Assembly: GCF_025660475.1 (NCBI RefSeq)
Contig: NZ_JAOUSF010000003.1
Location: forward strand, 248,001 to 312,000
DNA length: 64,000 nucleotides
Direction of reading: 5' to 3'
From: Perspicuibacillus lycopersici
GTDB lineage: Bacteria > Bacillota > Bacilli > Bacillales > Caldibacillaceae
Part shown: piece after piece, positions 26,839 to 35,198 of the stretch
Layout of the letters: every line of letters starts with the position of its first letter
Numbering within the stretch: the stretch's first letter is position 1
Made by a program: the position numbers and the translations under genes
Notes under the pieces: generated by a model
What the model saw: only the letters and a program-made list of their open reading frames with translations
Databases searched by the model: none
Told to the model about the DNA's origin: nothing

Positions 26839-26970
26839 ATGTCACAAAAACGTGAAAAAGGATATAGCCAAAAAGGAAAGCCATCTGCCGATACCGTGAA
26901 GAGACAAATTGCTGTGGAGGATTTAGAAAACGCAGCACAACCAACGAACCGTCAAAATTCCAAACAGTAG
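26839..26970 (+). CDS. Small hydrophilic protein, 43 residues
   Basis: ATG (26839) follows AAAGGAG at nine bases. The product begins MSQKREKGYSQKGKPSAD and is rich in Lys, Gln and Asn with no hydrophobic segment, ending NSKQ before TAG at 26968. A weak terminator follows at 27001-27031. I do not recognise the family; its basic, Gln/Lys-rich make-up recalls small spore or nucleoid proteins, but that is only an impression. The ribosome site is enclosed in a hairpin. Confidence 0.6.
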   Translation: MSQKREKGYSQKGKPSADTVKRQIAVEDLENAAQPTNRQNSKQ

Positions 26971-27000
26971 AGACGTATGCTTTCTCATTTATCGTTCACT

Positions 27001-27031
27001 TGGCTGCATATTTAGCAGCCATTTTCTATTT
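27001..27031 (+). terminator. Weak terminator after the 43-codon gene
   Basis: TGGCTGC and GCAGCCA pair around a 7-base loop, followed by TTTTCTATTT. Confidence 0.55.
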
Positions 27032-27055
27032 ATCCATTCGTTTGGAGGGTTAATC

Positions 27056-27967
27056 ATGAGAAAAAAATACTTATATTCTGGGTTAGCTTTATTAGGCTCC
27101 CTTGTTTCCTTCGGGATTTATTTTACCGAACGGATTACCCATATAAAGAAAAAAGAGGAACAAGAAATTATTGAGCGAGATATGCAACTGAAGCATATTC
27201 ACCCTGCAACATTTTCCGAATTACCAAAAAAAGAAGTGTGGATTCCATCTCCTCATGGCTACCAAATCAGTACGATGATGATTAATCCATATCCGAGCAA
27301 GCGATATGTTATTTTTAGTCATGGTGTAACCGAAAGTAAAATGAGTTCAATCAAATACGCTAACTTATTTTTAAAGCGTGGATTTAATGTTGTTATTTAC
27401 GATCAGCGGCGCCATGGCCAAACTGGTGGAAAAACGACAAGCTATGGCTATTATGAAAAGGATGATTTACAAGCAGTTGTTCATTGGTTATATGCTCAAG
27501 TTGGCCAAGATTTATTGCTTGGAATTCATGGGGAATCGATGGGGGCAGCAACTGCATTGCTTTATGCTGGTGACAAAGGAAGCCGAGCCCATTTTTATGT
27601 CGTTGATTGTCCATTTTCAGACTTAAAAGAGCTACTTCGTTACCGAATGAAATGTGAAATAAAATATTTGCCAGCTTCGATTTTTGTACCATTAGGTAAT
27701 GTATTTTTACGTTTTCGGGATGGTTATTCGATGAAACAAGTTTCTCCTATTTCTGTTGTAGATCAAATTGACCAGCCTGTTTTATTTATACATAGTGAAA
27801 AAGATGATTATATCCTCCCGTATATGACGAAAGATTTGTATGATAAGAAGCGTGGCGATAAAATGCTTTTGATGGCGAAAAACGGTACACATGCCCAGTC
27901 GCTTAATGAAAATCAAACAGAGTATGAAGCGGCTATTGATGAGTTTTTACAGAAGTATGTGATGTAA
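27056..27967 (+). CDS. yqkD: Alpha/beta hydrolase YqkD-like, membrane-anchored
   Basis: A 303-residue protein with one N-terminal hydrophobic segment (residues 7-22), likely an anchor, and an alpha/beta hydrolase domain. The nucleophile elbow is HGESMGAAT (G-x-S-x-G) near residue 160; the aspartate and histidine are in HSEKDDYI and NGTHAQS. B. subtilis YqkD (305) has the same layout and position. Substrate unknown, probably an ester. ATG follows GGAGG. A terminator follows at 27988. Confidence 0.9.
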   Translation: MRKKYLYSGLALLGSLVSFGIYFTERITHIKKKEEQEIIERDMQLKHIHPATFSELPKKEVWIPSPHGYQISTMMINPYPSKRYVIFSHGVTESKMSSIKYANLFLKRGFNVVIYDQRRHGQTGGKTTSYGYYEKDDLQAVVHWLYAQVGQDLLLGIHGESMGAATALLYAGDKGSRAHFYVVDCPFSDLKELLRYRMKCEIKYLPASIFVPLGNVFLRFRDGYSMKQVSPISVVDQIDQPVLFIHSEKDDYILPYMTKDLYDKKRGDKMLLMAKNGTHAQSLNENQTEYEAAIDEFLQKYVM

Positions 27968-27987
27968 TGAATGGAAATTTTATACAC

Positions 27988-28026
27988 AAAATCCACCTGC
28001 TTTTTAACAAACAGGTGGATTTTCTT
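27988..28026. terminator. Bidirectional terminator between yqkD and tRNA-Ser
   Basis: AAAATCCACCTG and CAGGTGGATTTT form a perfect 12-base stem with a 12-base loop. It serves yqkD on the plus strand and the tRNA on the minus strand. Confidence 0.9.
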
Positions 28027-28029
28027 TAG

Positions 28030-28118
28030 CGGAGAAGATGAGATTCGAACTCACGCAACGGTTGCCCGTCCTAACGCATTTCGAGTGCGCCCCCTTATAA
28101 CCACTTGGGTACTTCTCC
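28030..28118 (-). tRNA. tRNA-Ser(CGA)
   Basis: An 89-base class II tRNA. The acceptor arms GGAGAAG/CTTCTCC pair fully with G as discriminator base. The anticodon stem GCGCA/TGCGT holds the loop CTCGAAA, anticodon CGA, and there is a long variable arm, as required for serine. The T loop is TTCGAAT. CCA is not encoded. It reads codon UCG. Confidence 0.95.
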
Positions 28119-28146
28119 ATATATTAAATTATTTGCAACAACAAAT

Positions 28147-28175
28147 AGTATACTAAATTTCTTATCGTTTGTCAT
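28147..28175 (-). promoter_or_regulatory. Sigma-A promoter of tRNA-Ser
   Basis: ATGACA (28170-28175) and TATACT (28147-28152) lie 17 bases apart on the minus strand, giving a start near 28140, about 22 bases before the tRNA. Confidence 0.7.
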
Positions 28176-28228
28176 TATTTTTTTCTTTTTCCTTAGCGTC
28201 ATCAATTTGTCCGCTTCATGCTGCTCCA
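28162..28228 (-). pseudogene. Possible small gene with a one-base frameshift
   Basis: ATG (28226-28228) with GAGGGGG upstream opens MEQHEADKL, but this frame then runs on into the tRNA. Shifting by one base near GACAAATTG gives IDDAKEKEKNNDKR and a stop at 28162. The joined product would be a natural small charged peptide of about 22 residues. It may be a broken gene, a sequencing error or chance. Confidence 0.3.
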
Positions 28229-28245
28229 TAAATATTAACCCCCTC

Positions 28246-28299
28246 TAAAAAAATATGCACGTATAGTGATTTACCTTTTTCGTAAATCTACTATACGCA
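28246..28299 (-). terminator. Terminator after the yolD-like gene
   Basis: GCGTATAGT-GATTTAC pairs with GTAAATC-ACTATACGTGC over about 17 bases with one bulge, followed by ATATTTTTTT on the minus strand. Confidence 0.88.
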
Positions 28300-28317
28300 T
28301 TCTAGGTATCTTCTTGA

Positions 28318-28656
28318 CTATTCTTCCTCCATCCATTCGATATCAGTGATTTCGTTGCATCGGATCGATTGAATAGTACCTGGTAGTTCAATGATTTGGA
28401 TTTCTCCTGCAATCGGATCAAAGGAACGAAGCATGCCGCTGACTGTTTCTATATGATGATTTGTATAAAAATGGACAACAATTGCTTTTTCTAATTGTTG
28501 TGCTTCTACAATTGTCGCATTCATTAACTCCCATTTCTGTTCATCGATCACCTGTGGTTGCTCCCACGCCTCCTCCTTTGCCCAATCTCTCAGCATTTTC
28601 ACATGCTCCGGCAACATCATTGCCGTCCATTTTATCCGCCCGCGATCACGGATCAT
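28318..28656 (-). CDS. YolD-like protein
   Basis: A 112-residue protein of the YolD family, small proteins usually encoded beside a UvrX/YqjW-type Y-family polymerase. The N-terminal DRGRIKWTAMMLPEHVKML and the C-terminal ITDIEW are typical. B. subtilis YqjX occupies the same slot after yqjW. The biochemical role is not established; co-occurrence suggests a polymerase accessory. It starts 48 bases after the polymerase gene and is presumably in the same SOS transcript. Confidence 0.85.
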   Translation of the reverse strand: MIRDRGRIKWTAMMLPEHVKMLRDWAKEEAWEQPQVIDEQKWELMNATIVEAQQLEKAIVVHFYTNHHIETVSGMLRSFDPIAGEIQIIELPGTIQSIRCNEITDIEWMEEE

Positions 28657-28704
28657 TTGTCATTCCTTCTTTCCCATTTGTTCTCATCATGCGAAAAATA
28701 AGCG

Positions 28705-29964
28705 TTACGCCTTATGTCCGCCAACTAGCTTCGCACGAGTTCTTGCCGTTCCACCTTCTGCATAAGAAACTGCACGGAGAAGCGACTCCGAACCAAAGCG
28801 GCCACGAATTCGATCAACTACATAGCCAAGCTCCCGCTTCTTCCATTGATTTGGTTCAAATAAGCTCATTTGCAGGACATTATCCGGAACAATATTAGAG
28901 AGTGCAATGGAAATTTGCCTAACCGTACGACCATCATAAAATTTATCGAATAGCTCTAAACAAACCCGATACAAATCCATCGTAATATTGGTAGGTACGT
29001 CCATCGTTTTCGAACGGGAAAATCCCCCACCTAATTCTTCATGACTGTAGCCGATGCCGAGATTTACTGTTCTTCCCGCCATTTTATGTGTGCGGGCACG
29101 ACGAGCAACTTCCTCGCACATCTCTAAAATCACCTGTTTAATTTCTGTCACTATTTTATAATCCCGAAGTAAAATTTGACTTTTTCCGAAGCTAATTTGC
29201 CCATCCATAATCGGGGCACCCATCTCTGACAGATCGACACCCCATGCATGATGATAAAGCTGGTTTCCCATAACTCCAAATTTCGCCTCCAGCTTAGCCA
29301 AATCATAGTTAGCAAGCTGCCCTACTGAAAAGATTCCCATTCCATTCAATGTTTTCTCGACTCGTTTCCCAATTCCCCACATCTCCCGTAATGGTGAAAC
29401 AGGCCAAAGCTTCTTAGGAACATCTTCATATGTCCATAAAGCAATCCCTCTATTTTTCGCATCTAAATCTAACGCAAGCTTGGCAAGTAACATATTCGGC
29501 CCAATGCCAATCGCACATGGAAGCTGAAATTCCCGTTCCATTTCATCTTTTATTTTTTCAGCAATCTCGTATACATCCCCCCAGAGCTGATTTGTTCCAT
29601 CCAGCTTAATAAAGCTTTCATCGACGCTATATACATGAATTGCCTCTTTCGGAACATACCGATGAAACATGCGAGTGATTTCGGTGGAAACCCGAAGATA
29701 GGTAGCCATCTTAGGTTCTACTACTTGAATGCGCGGATCATTTGGCACTTCGAATAAACGTGATCCTGTTTTAATGCCAAATTCCTTTTTGATTCGCGGG
29801 GATGCTGCAAGCACCACACTCCCTTCTCTTTGCTTATCTCCTACGACAACAAGATAACAAGTGAGCGGATCGAGCCCTGCCATCACAGCAGAGCAGCTGG
29901 CATAGAAGCTTTTAATATCTACACATAAAATCTGCTGATGGGGTAAGCTATGATAATCCACCAT
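28705..29964 (-). CDS. polYB: Y-family DNA polymerase, UvrX/YqjW type (PolY2)
   Basis: A 419-residue error-prone translesion polymerase. The catalytic motifs are CVDIKSFYASCSA near residue 15 and YSVDESFIKLDG near residue 107; the thumb helix-hairpin-helix is MWGIGKRVEKTLNGMGI. Unlike DinB at 50128, it lacks the DMNSFYA form and has the longer UvrX-type C-terminus. It is paired with a yolD gene and carries a LexA-type box upstream, so SOS induction is expected, as for yqjW in B. subtilis. Confidence 0.93.
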   Translation of the reverse strand: MVDYHSLPHQQILCVDIKSFYASCSAVMAGLDPLTCYLVVVGDKQREGSVVLAASPRIKKEFGIKTGSRLFEVPNDPRIQVVEPKMATYLRVSTEITRMFHRYVPKEAIHVYSVDESFIKLDGTNQLWGDVYEIAEKIKDEMEREFQLPCAIGIGPNMLLAKLALDLDAKNRGIALWTYEDVPKKLWPVSPLREMWGIGKRVEKTLNGMGIFSVGQLANYDLAKLEAKFGVMGNQLYHHAWGVDLSEMGAPIMDGQISFGKSQILLRDYKIVTEIKQVILEMCEEVARRARTHKMAGRTVNLGIGYSHEELGGGFSRSKTMDVPTNITMDLYRVCLELFDKFYDGRTVRQISIALSNIVPDNVLQMSLFEPNQWKKRELGYVVDRIRGRFGSESLLRAVSYAEGGTARTRAKLVGGHKA

Positions 29965-30512
29965 TTATTCTTCATCTCCAACAAACAAATGTTCGCTATT
30001 AGTATATTCCTCATTTTATAAGAATATACGTTCGATTTCAATAGGAAAATTTTTGAAAAAAAGGAGAGCTTCTATTTTGTAAGTAGTTCACTATCGATGG
30101 AGAAAACCTAAATTAACAAGTAAAATAGCATACTAAATTGCATAGTGATTGGTATGCTATTTTTATTGATGTTTATTATAAATTGTCTTTGTCTTTGCTT
30201 TAGCATTTAAAATTTACATTTCACAATTAAGTCTTAGTAGGTCGCAATGGGATTGATAAAAAGTATGAAAAAAGGTAAATGGGATTAAATCTTAATTAGG
30301 AAAATTTTAGAACAAAATAAAGACTATGTGAAAACTTGTTCTTAAACGAAAGAAGCAGTTTAGTTGAACAATCGTCATTAGCTTTTTTTCAACAATCGGG
30401 CCATTTAACGGATAAAGGAAAAGTATTATTATTGGTTTTTAGTAGTCTGAAAATCCATTGAAATAGGAACGTACGTTTGCTAAAATAAAGTAAATAACAA
30501 AGGGGGAGTTTG
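29965..30512. other. Intergenic stretch between polYB and a GNAT gene
   Basis: No supported gene. It holds the polYB promoter and LexA boxes (29982-30050) and a hairpin terminator AAAATAGCATAC / GTATGCTATTTTTATT (30122-30166), which appears to end something now lost. From about 30320 to 30460 is a stretch around TTGAACAATCG ... CAACAATCGGGCC that looks like a remnant of a longer conserved sequence. The rest is A+T-rich without reading frames. Confidence 0.6.
29982..29995 (-). promoter_or_regulatory. LexA (SOS) box upstream of polYB
   Basis: CGAACATTTGTTTG on the minus strand matches the Gram-positive SOS box CGAACnnnnGTTYG at all fixed positions and lies 18 bases before the ATG. A second, degenerate box (CGAAC-GTAT-ATTCT) is at about 30020-30034, inside a likely promoter (TTGAAA..TATAAA). 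Confidence 0.75.
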
Positions 30513-30986
30513 ATGAGTAATATAATGCTTCGGAATGTGATGGAGGATGATCTTCCCATTTTTTTTAAGCATCAACAGAACCATGAAGCGAACCATATGG
30601 CTGCCTTTACGAGCAAAGACCCCAGTGATTGGGATAGCTTCGCTGCACACTGGAACAAAATTCTTACTGATAAGGAAATTATTAAGCAGACGATTATGGT
30701 CGAAAAGAATGTGGTTGGGCATATTTCATGTTTCGAGCAGTTCGGAGAGCTAGAAGTTAGCTATTGGATTGGAAAGGAATATTGGGGAAAAGGGATCGCA
30801 ACAAAAGCTTTACGGGAATTTCTAAAGCACATTACAATTCGTCCTCTTTATGCTCGTGCCGCGAAAGACAATGCCGGATCTCTTAAGGTTTTAGAGAAAG
30901 GTGGATTCATGATTACTGGTGAGGACAGTGGGTTTTCTAATGCACGTGGCGAAGATGTGGAGGAGTTTATTCTTACCCTTAATTAA
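30513..30986 (+). CDS. GNAT-family N-acetyltransferase, RimJ/RimL-like
   Basis: A 157-residue acetyltransferase. The acetyl-CoA loop YWGKGIATKALREFL (Q/RxxGxG/A type) is at about residues 91-105, preceded by the beta-strand LEVSYWIG and followed by NAGSLKVLEKGGF, the usual order of RimJ-like enzymes acting on amines of proteins or small molecules. The ATG at 30513 is chosen because AAAGGGGG lies eight bases upstream; a TTG three bases earlier is in frame. An accessory gene with unknown substrate. Confidence 0.85.
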   Translation: MSNIMLRNVMEDDLPIFFKHQQNHEANHMAAFTSKDPSDWDSFAAHWNKILTDKEIIKQTIMVEKNVVGHISCFEQFGELEVSYWIGKEYWGKGIATKALREFLKHITIRPLYARAAKDNAGSLKVLEKGGFMITGEDSGFSNARGEDVEEFILTLN

Positions 30987-31025
30987 AGAAGTCTAAAAAT
31001 ATAGTGTGTATTACGTTATAGGGCG

Positions 31026-31055
31026 CAATTCTGCAGCAAGAATTGTTCTCTTTTT
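31026..31055 (+). terminator. Terminator after the GNAT gene
   Basis: CAATTCT and AGAATTG pair around a 6-base loop, followed by TTCTCTTTTT. Confidence 0.6.
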
Positions 31056-31165
31056 CTGTGTTAAGGCTTATTGAGTTAAAGAACAGAAGAGTTGAATAAA
31101 GTTTGAATGAATATAATCACAAACATGAACGAATGATCTTGATTGGTGAAGGGAGAGAATATTCT

Positions 31166-31486
31166 ATGAGGAAGTATGTTGCAATTTTAAAAGATAAAAA
31201 GAAAGGTGAACTAACAACTGATTTATTATACAAACACGTAAACCATTTGCAAAACTTAACCAAAGATACAAAGCTATTTATTTGCGGACCCTTTAAGGGT
31301 AATGATAGGGCTATGCAAATATTAATATGTGAGACAATTGATGAAGCAATACATCTTGTTGAAAGCGATCCATTTATCAAAGAGGGTTATTATGCTACAT
31401 ATGAAGTAAATGAGTTAATTGAAGCAAACGAGAATAATAATTGGTTGATGGACATACCACAAACTAAAGAAAATTTAACAGAGTAA
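31166..31486 (+). CDS. YCII-related (dimeric alpha+beta barrel) protein
   Basis: A 106-residue protein resembling the YCII family: the N-terminal strand MRKYVAILKDKKKGEL, the middle LFICGPFKGNDRAMQILICETIDEAIHLVESDPFIKEGYYATYEV, with the DPF motif typical of the fold. These proteins are small dimers, some with enzyme-like active sites, and most have no known role. The longer frame begins at 31103, but ATG 31166 has AGGGAGAG upstream and gives the normal family start. Confidence 0.75.
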   Translation: MRKYVAILKDKKKGELTTDLLYKHVNHLQNLTKDTKLFICGPFKGNDRAMQILICETIDEAIHLVESDPFIKEGYYATYEVNELIEANENNNWLMDIPQTKENLTE

Positions 31487-31839
31487 TTAAAAAGTAAGGT
31501 AATCTACAACAAACGGGTGCGTTGAACCAAAGGATTAACGCATTTTTTTATTGAAGTTAGTTAAACTTCAGATATCATAATACAAAACGCCGGTTTGAAT
31601 TTTTATTTCTAACCAAGCGTTTTTGTACGTTAATTCAAGTGTAAATAATTGTAATAAAAGTACTGCGAAACCTTATGCAATTTGTGTTGTGATTTCAAGT
31701 TTTCTCCACTATAAGTGAACTAATTATCTATTTTGAAGTCTCCTTTTACTACCACGCTAGCTGTTTTCAAAGTTCTGACTACATACTCTGCCCATGTCAG
31801 TCCCATCTAGAAGACCATTACAGTAGTTTTAAAAAAGCT
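31487..31839. other. Intergenic stretch between the YCII gene and the aldehyde dehydrogenase
   Basis: It contains two terminators. TGCGTT/AACGCA with T7 (31518-31550, plus strand) ends the YCII gene. AAAACGC..GGTT / AACC..GCGTTTT (31584-31623) works in both directions. The stretch from 31627 to 31839 shows no gene, repeat or clear structure. Confidence 0.6.
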
Positions 31840-33366
31840 TTATTTTTTTAACAGTCGTACATAACTTTTAAGAAACGTACCCCAACGAGTTTTCTTCGCA
31901 AAATAGCTTTGGAATAGCTGAAGAAATTGGGAATAGGTCCCTTTATATGGATACCATTGAATTTCCTGATTGCGTTTGCCGCGATCCATAACGATTGCTT
32001 TTTCATGACAAAACATACGCAAGCCTTGTTCGCCATGGTAACGACCAATTCCACTATGCTTCGCACCGCCAAATGGTAGATAATGATTTGCAACAGATAC
32101 AATTGCTTCATTAATCGTAACAGCACCAGAAATAAGCTGGCGAGCTACACGTCTTGCTCGATGTGAATCTTGCGTCCAAACACTTGCATTCAAGCCATAC
32201 TCTGACTGATTCGCAAGGATAATTGCCTCCTCTTCCGTATCAAACGGAATAATCGGCATTACTGGACCAAAGGTTTCCTCGCGAACAATCTCCATATCCA
32301 TATGTACATTGGTCAAAATTATTGGCTTAATAAACATCGATTGCTTATCCCACTTCTCAGGATGTATTCCAGATTCAAGCTGTGCTCCTTTTTCCAATGC
32401 TTCCTGCACCTGTTGTTTTACAATAGCAACCTGTCCCGGGAATGTCATCGAACCAATATCTGCATTTTCATCTGTTCCTTGTACAAGTATTTCGGTTTCT
32501 TTTTTTACTAGCTGTAAAAATTCATCATATACAGTTCGTTCCACAAACATTCGCTCTGCACTCATACACACTTGTCCTGAATTGGTAAACGCTGCCCATA
32601 CTGCTCCTTTGGCAGCCCTTTTCAAATTAGCATCGGCAAATACGATAAACGGATCTTTTCCACCTAGCTCAAGCGTCGTTGGAATCAACTGCTTCGCAGC
32701 AACTTCTTGAATGATTTTCCCTGTTTTGACAGAGCCTGTAAAAAAGATGTAATCGGGGTTCCCGGCAGTGAACGCTGCACCAAGCTCTTTTCCTCCATGT
32801 GCCACCTGGACAACTGCTTCTGGAAATCCTGCCTTTTGAAATAATTGCTCGATACATTTGCCAACAAGTGGAGTCACTTCTGAAGGCTTCAAAATAACCG
32901 AATTCCCACTAGCAAGCGCACTAATCATCGGTACAAATGCTAATTGCAGTGGATAATTCCATGGAGAAATCACAAGCACAACACCACGGGCCATATATTC
33001 TACATAAGATTTTTTTCCAATAAGTAAAAGCGGAGTTTTTGCCTTATGTGGCTTCAGCATTGCCTTTGCATGTTTGATAATATGACCAACGGCATCAATT
33101 GATGGCATAATATCTGCCACTAAAGCTTCGGTTGGTACCTTTCCTGTATCCTTCACTATCGTTTTTGCAATCGCGTCCATCTCTTGGACCATTACTTCTT
33201 TTAATTTTTTTAAATATTGCAGCCGCTCCTCTACAGCAAGCTGGCTCCAGCTCTGAAAGGCATTTCTACTTTTTTCATACATAAGCGGAACATCTGCGAC
33301 ATTGGTTTCCGTAATATTCTCGATATGTTCTCCCGTTGCAGGGTTAATTACTTGTAATAATGACAT
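31840..33366 (-). CDS. Aldehyde dehydrogenase family protein
   Basis: A 508-residue NAD(P)-dependent enzyme oxidising an aldehyde to the acid. Cofactor segment SPWNYPLQLAF, the GSVKTGK turn, the general-base glutamate in TLELGGKDP and the catalytic cysteine in NSGQVCMSAER are all present. PFGGAKHSGIGRYHGEQGL near the C-terminus resembles the class 3 / long-chain fatty aldehyde branch. The tail SYFAKKTRWGTFLKSYVRLLKK is basic and amphipathic and could associate with membrane. The real substrate is unknown. ATG follows AAGGAAGG. Confidence 0.9.
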   Translation of the reverse strand: MSLLQVINPATGEHIENITETNVADVPLMYEKSRNAFQSWSQLAVEERLQYLKKLKEVMVQEMDAIAKTIVKDTGKVPTEALVADIMPSIDAVGHIIKHAKAMLKPHKAKTPLLLIGKKSYVEYMARGVVLVISPWNYPLQLAFVPMISALASGNSVILKPSEVTPLVGKCIEQLFQKAGFPEAVVQVAHGGKELGAAFTAGNPDYIFFTGSVKTGKIIQEVAAKQLIPTTLELGGKDPFIVFADANLKRAAKGAVWAAFTNSGQVCMSAERMFVERTVYDEFLQLVKKETEILVQGTDENADIGSMTFPGQVAIVKQQVQEALEKGAQLESGIHPEKWDKQSMFIKPIILTNVHMDMEIVREETFGPVMPIIPFDTEEEAIILANQSEYGLNASVWTQDSHRARRVARQLISGAVTINEAIVSVANHYLPFGGAKHSGIGRYHGEQGLRMFCHEKAIVMDRGKRNQEIQWYPYKGTYSQFLQLFQSYFAKKTRWGTFLKSYVRLLKK

Positions 33367-33421
33367 CTAGTGAACCTTCCTTTATTCGAAAAAATGGCCG
33401 AACATTTGGTTTGAATGAAAA

Positions 33422-33454
33422 CAAAAAAGATGTATCAGATATTCTTGATACATC
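33422..33454 (-). terminator. Terminator of the histidine operon
   Basis: GATGTATC and GATACATC (33447-33454 and 33429-33436) pair around a 10-base loop with TTTTTTGTTTT following on the minus strand, just after hisC. Confidence 0.85.
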
Positions 33455-33477
33455 CATTATACCAAACAGATTCATTA

Positions 33478-34539
33478 TTATGTATGGAGAATAACTTTCA
33501 CCTCATGAATAAACCGGTCCATCTCTTCCTCATTGCCAATGGTTAAGCGAATGTATTCACAAATTCGTGGCTTATTGAAATATCGAACAAAAATCCCCTT
33601 TTCCTTTAATTTTGTATACAAAACTTCTGCGGGTAGTAGATTGTGTTTGATGAATAAAAAGTTAGCCTTTGATTCTAAGATGGTAAAGCCTAGCAATTGT
33701 AACTGTGCGGCAACCTTTTCACGTGAACAAATAATTTTCTCACGCGTTTCTGCAAAATAAACTGTATCCTCTAGCGCGGCAACTGCACCGATAATCGCTA
33801 GTCGATCGATTGTATAGGAATTAAAAGAGTTTTTGATTCGATTTAATCCTTCGATTAACTCCTTATTTCCGAAAGCAAAGCCGATTCGCAAACCTGCTAA
33901 CGATCGAGATTTCGATAAGGTTTGAATAACGAGTAAATTGTCGTATTGATTGATTAACCGTATCGCGGATTCTCCGCCAAAATCAATATATGCTTCATCA
34001 ATGATAACTACTTTATTCGGGTTATGAACTAATACTTCCTCTACCGCTGCTAATGGCAAATACACGCCTGTTGGTGCATTCGGATTTGGAAAAATAACGC
34101 CCCCCTCTGAATCAAAAAACTGTTCCACTGGAATCGTGAAATCCGGTAATAATGGAACCTCTTCATATTCAAGACCATATAATTTCGCATAAACCGAATA
34201 AAAGCTATACGTAATATCCGGAAAACGAATCACTTCCCCTTTAGTAAAAAAAGCAAGAAAAGCGAATGCAAGCACCTCATCCGATCCATTACCAACAAAT
34301 ACTTGATCAGGAGAAACAGCAAATTGCTTTGCAGCTGCTTGTAATAGCTCATCTACAGTAGGACTAGGATAGAGACGTAAGTACTCATTTGCCCCTTCCC
34401 TTAATGCAGCTAGCACCTTTGGTGAAGGGGGATACGGATTTTCGTTTGTATTTAATTTGATGATATTTTGTTGTTTTGGCTGTTCACCAGGAACATATGG
34501 ATCTGTCAGGTGTACAATTTCGCTCCAAAATTTACTCAC
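33478..34539 (-). CDS. hisC: Histidinol-phosphate aminotransferase
   Basis: A 353-residue fold type I PLP transaminase, step 7 of histidine synthesis. The N-terminal IKLNTNENPYPPSP motif, GNGSDEVLAF, the PNAPTG loop, VIIDEAYIDFG and the PLP-binding lysine in TLSKSRSLAGLRIGF are all visible. Start is GTG (34537-34539) with GAGGGAT upstream. Here it closes the his operon; in B. subtilis hisC sits in the trp cluster. Confidence 0.95.
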   Translation of the reverse strand: MSKFWSEIVHLTDPYVPGEQPKQQNIIKLNTNENPYPPSPKVLAALREGANEYLRLYPSPTVDELLQAAAKQFAVSPDQVFVGNGSDEVLAFAFLAFFTKGEVIRFPDITYSFYSVYAKLYGLEYEEVPLLPDFTIPVEQFFDSEGGVIFPNPNAPTGVYLPLAAVEEVLVHNPNKVVIIDEAYIDFGGESAIRLINQYDNLLVIQTLSKSRSLAGLRIGFAFGNKELIEGLNRIKNSFNSYTIDRLAIIGAVAALEDTVYFAETREKIICSREKVAAQLQLLGFTILESKANFLFIKHNLLPAEVLYTKLKEKGIFVRYFNKPRICEYIRLTIGNEEEMDRFIHEVKVILHT

Positions 34540-34553
34540 ATCTATCCCTCACT

Positions 34554-35198
34554 TTACTTCGCTTGTTTCGCCATCATCCGTTTCGTTAGTTCTCCCTTTA
34601 ATTCATCAATCGTTACCCCTTTATTAATCATTAATACAATCGAGTGATAAATTAAATCGGATAACTCATAAATTAATTCATCCTTGCCAGGATTTTTTGC
34701 ACCAATAATCACTTCACTAGATTCCTCACCAATTTTTTTCAGGATTTTATCAATTCCTTGTGTAAATAAATAATTCGTATAAGAGCCTTCCACTGGGTTT
34801 TCTTTCCGGTATTGGATAAAATCGTATAAATCATTTACAATCTCGCGATTAAACGCGCCTACTTCTTCGGTCGTACGAATTTCATTATGGAAGCAGCTTG
34901 CTTCTCCAGTATGACAGGTAACACCGATTTGCTCGACTTCCACAAGCAATGTATCTGCATCACAATCATAGCTGATTTTTTTCACCAATTGCTTATTTCC
35001 CGAGGTTTCTCCTTTATTCCACAGCTGTTTTCTTTTTCTACTAAAAAACCATGTCATATTCGTTTCCAGCGTTTTTTGCAATGATTCTTTATTCATAAAA
35101 GCAAGCATTAGTACTTTTCCGGAATAAATATCTTGAATAATTGCAGGTACAAGCCCTTTTTCATCAAACACGATGGTATCTATTGTAAAATTCATCAT
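34554..35198 (-). CDS. hisI: Bifunctional phosphoribosyl-AMP cyclohydrolase / phosphoribosyl-ATP pyrophosphatase
   Basis: A 214-residue HisIE fusion catalysing steps 2 and 3 of the pathway. The cyclohydrolase half (residues 1-115) shows [28 protein letters not shown] and the metal motif DCDADTLL with the later Cys-His ([12 protein letters not shown]). The pyrophosphatase half begins near residue 120 ([13 protein letters not shown]) and has [15 protein letters not shown]. The ATG overlaps the hisF stop as TAATG, so translation is coupled. Confidence 0.95.
   Translation of the reverse strand: MMNFTIDTIVFDEKGLVPAIIQDIYSGKVLMLAFMNKESLQKTLETNMTWFFSRKRKQLWNKGETSGNKQLVKKISYDCDADTLLVEVEQIGVTCHTGEASCFHNEIRTTEEVGAFNREIVNDLYDFIQYRKENPVEGSYTNYLFTQGIDKILKKIGEESSEVIIGAKNPGKDELIYELSDLIYHSIVLMINKGVTIDELKGELTKRMMAKQAK

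Noticed and set aside
32309-32710. Plus-strand frame of 133 codons
   Set aside because: Antisense to the aldehyde dehydrogenase; codon use follows the complement of the real gene.
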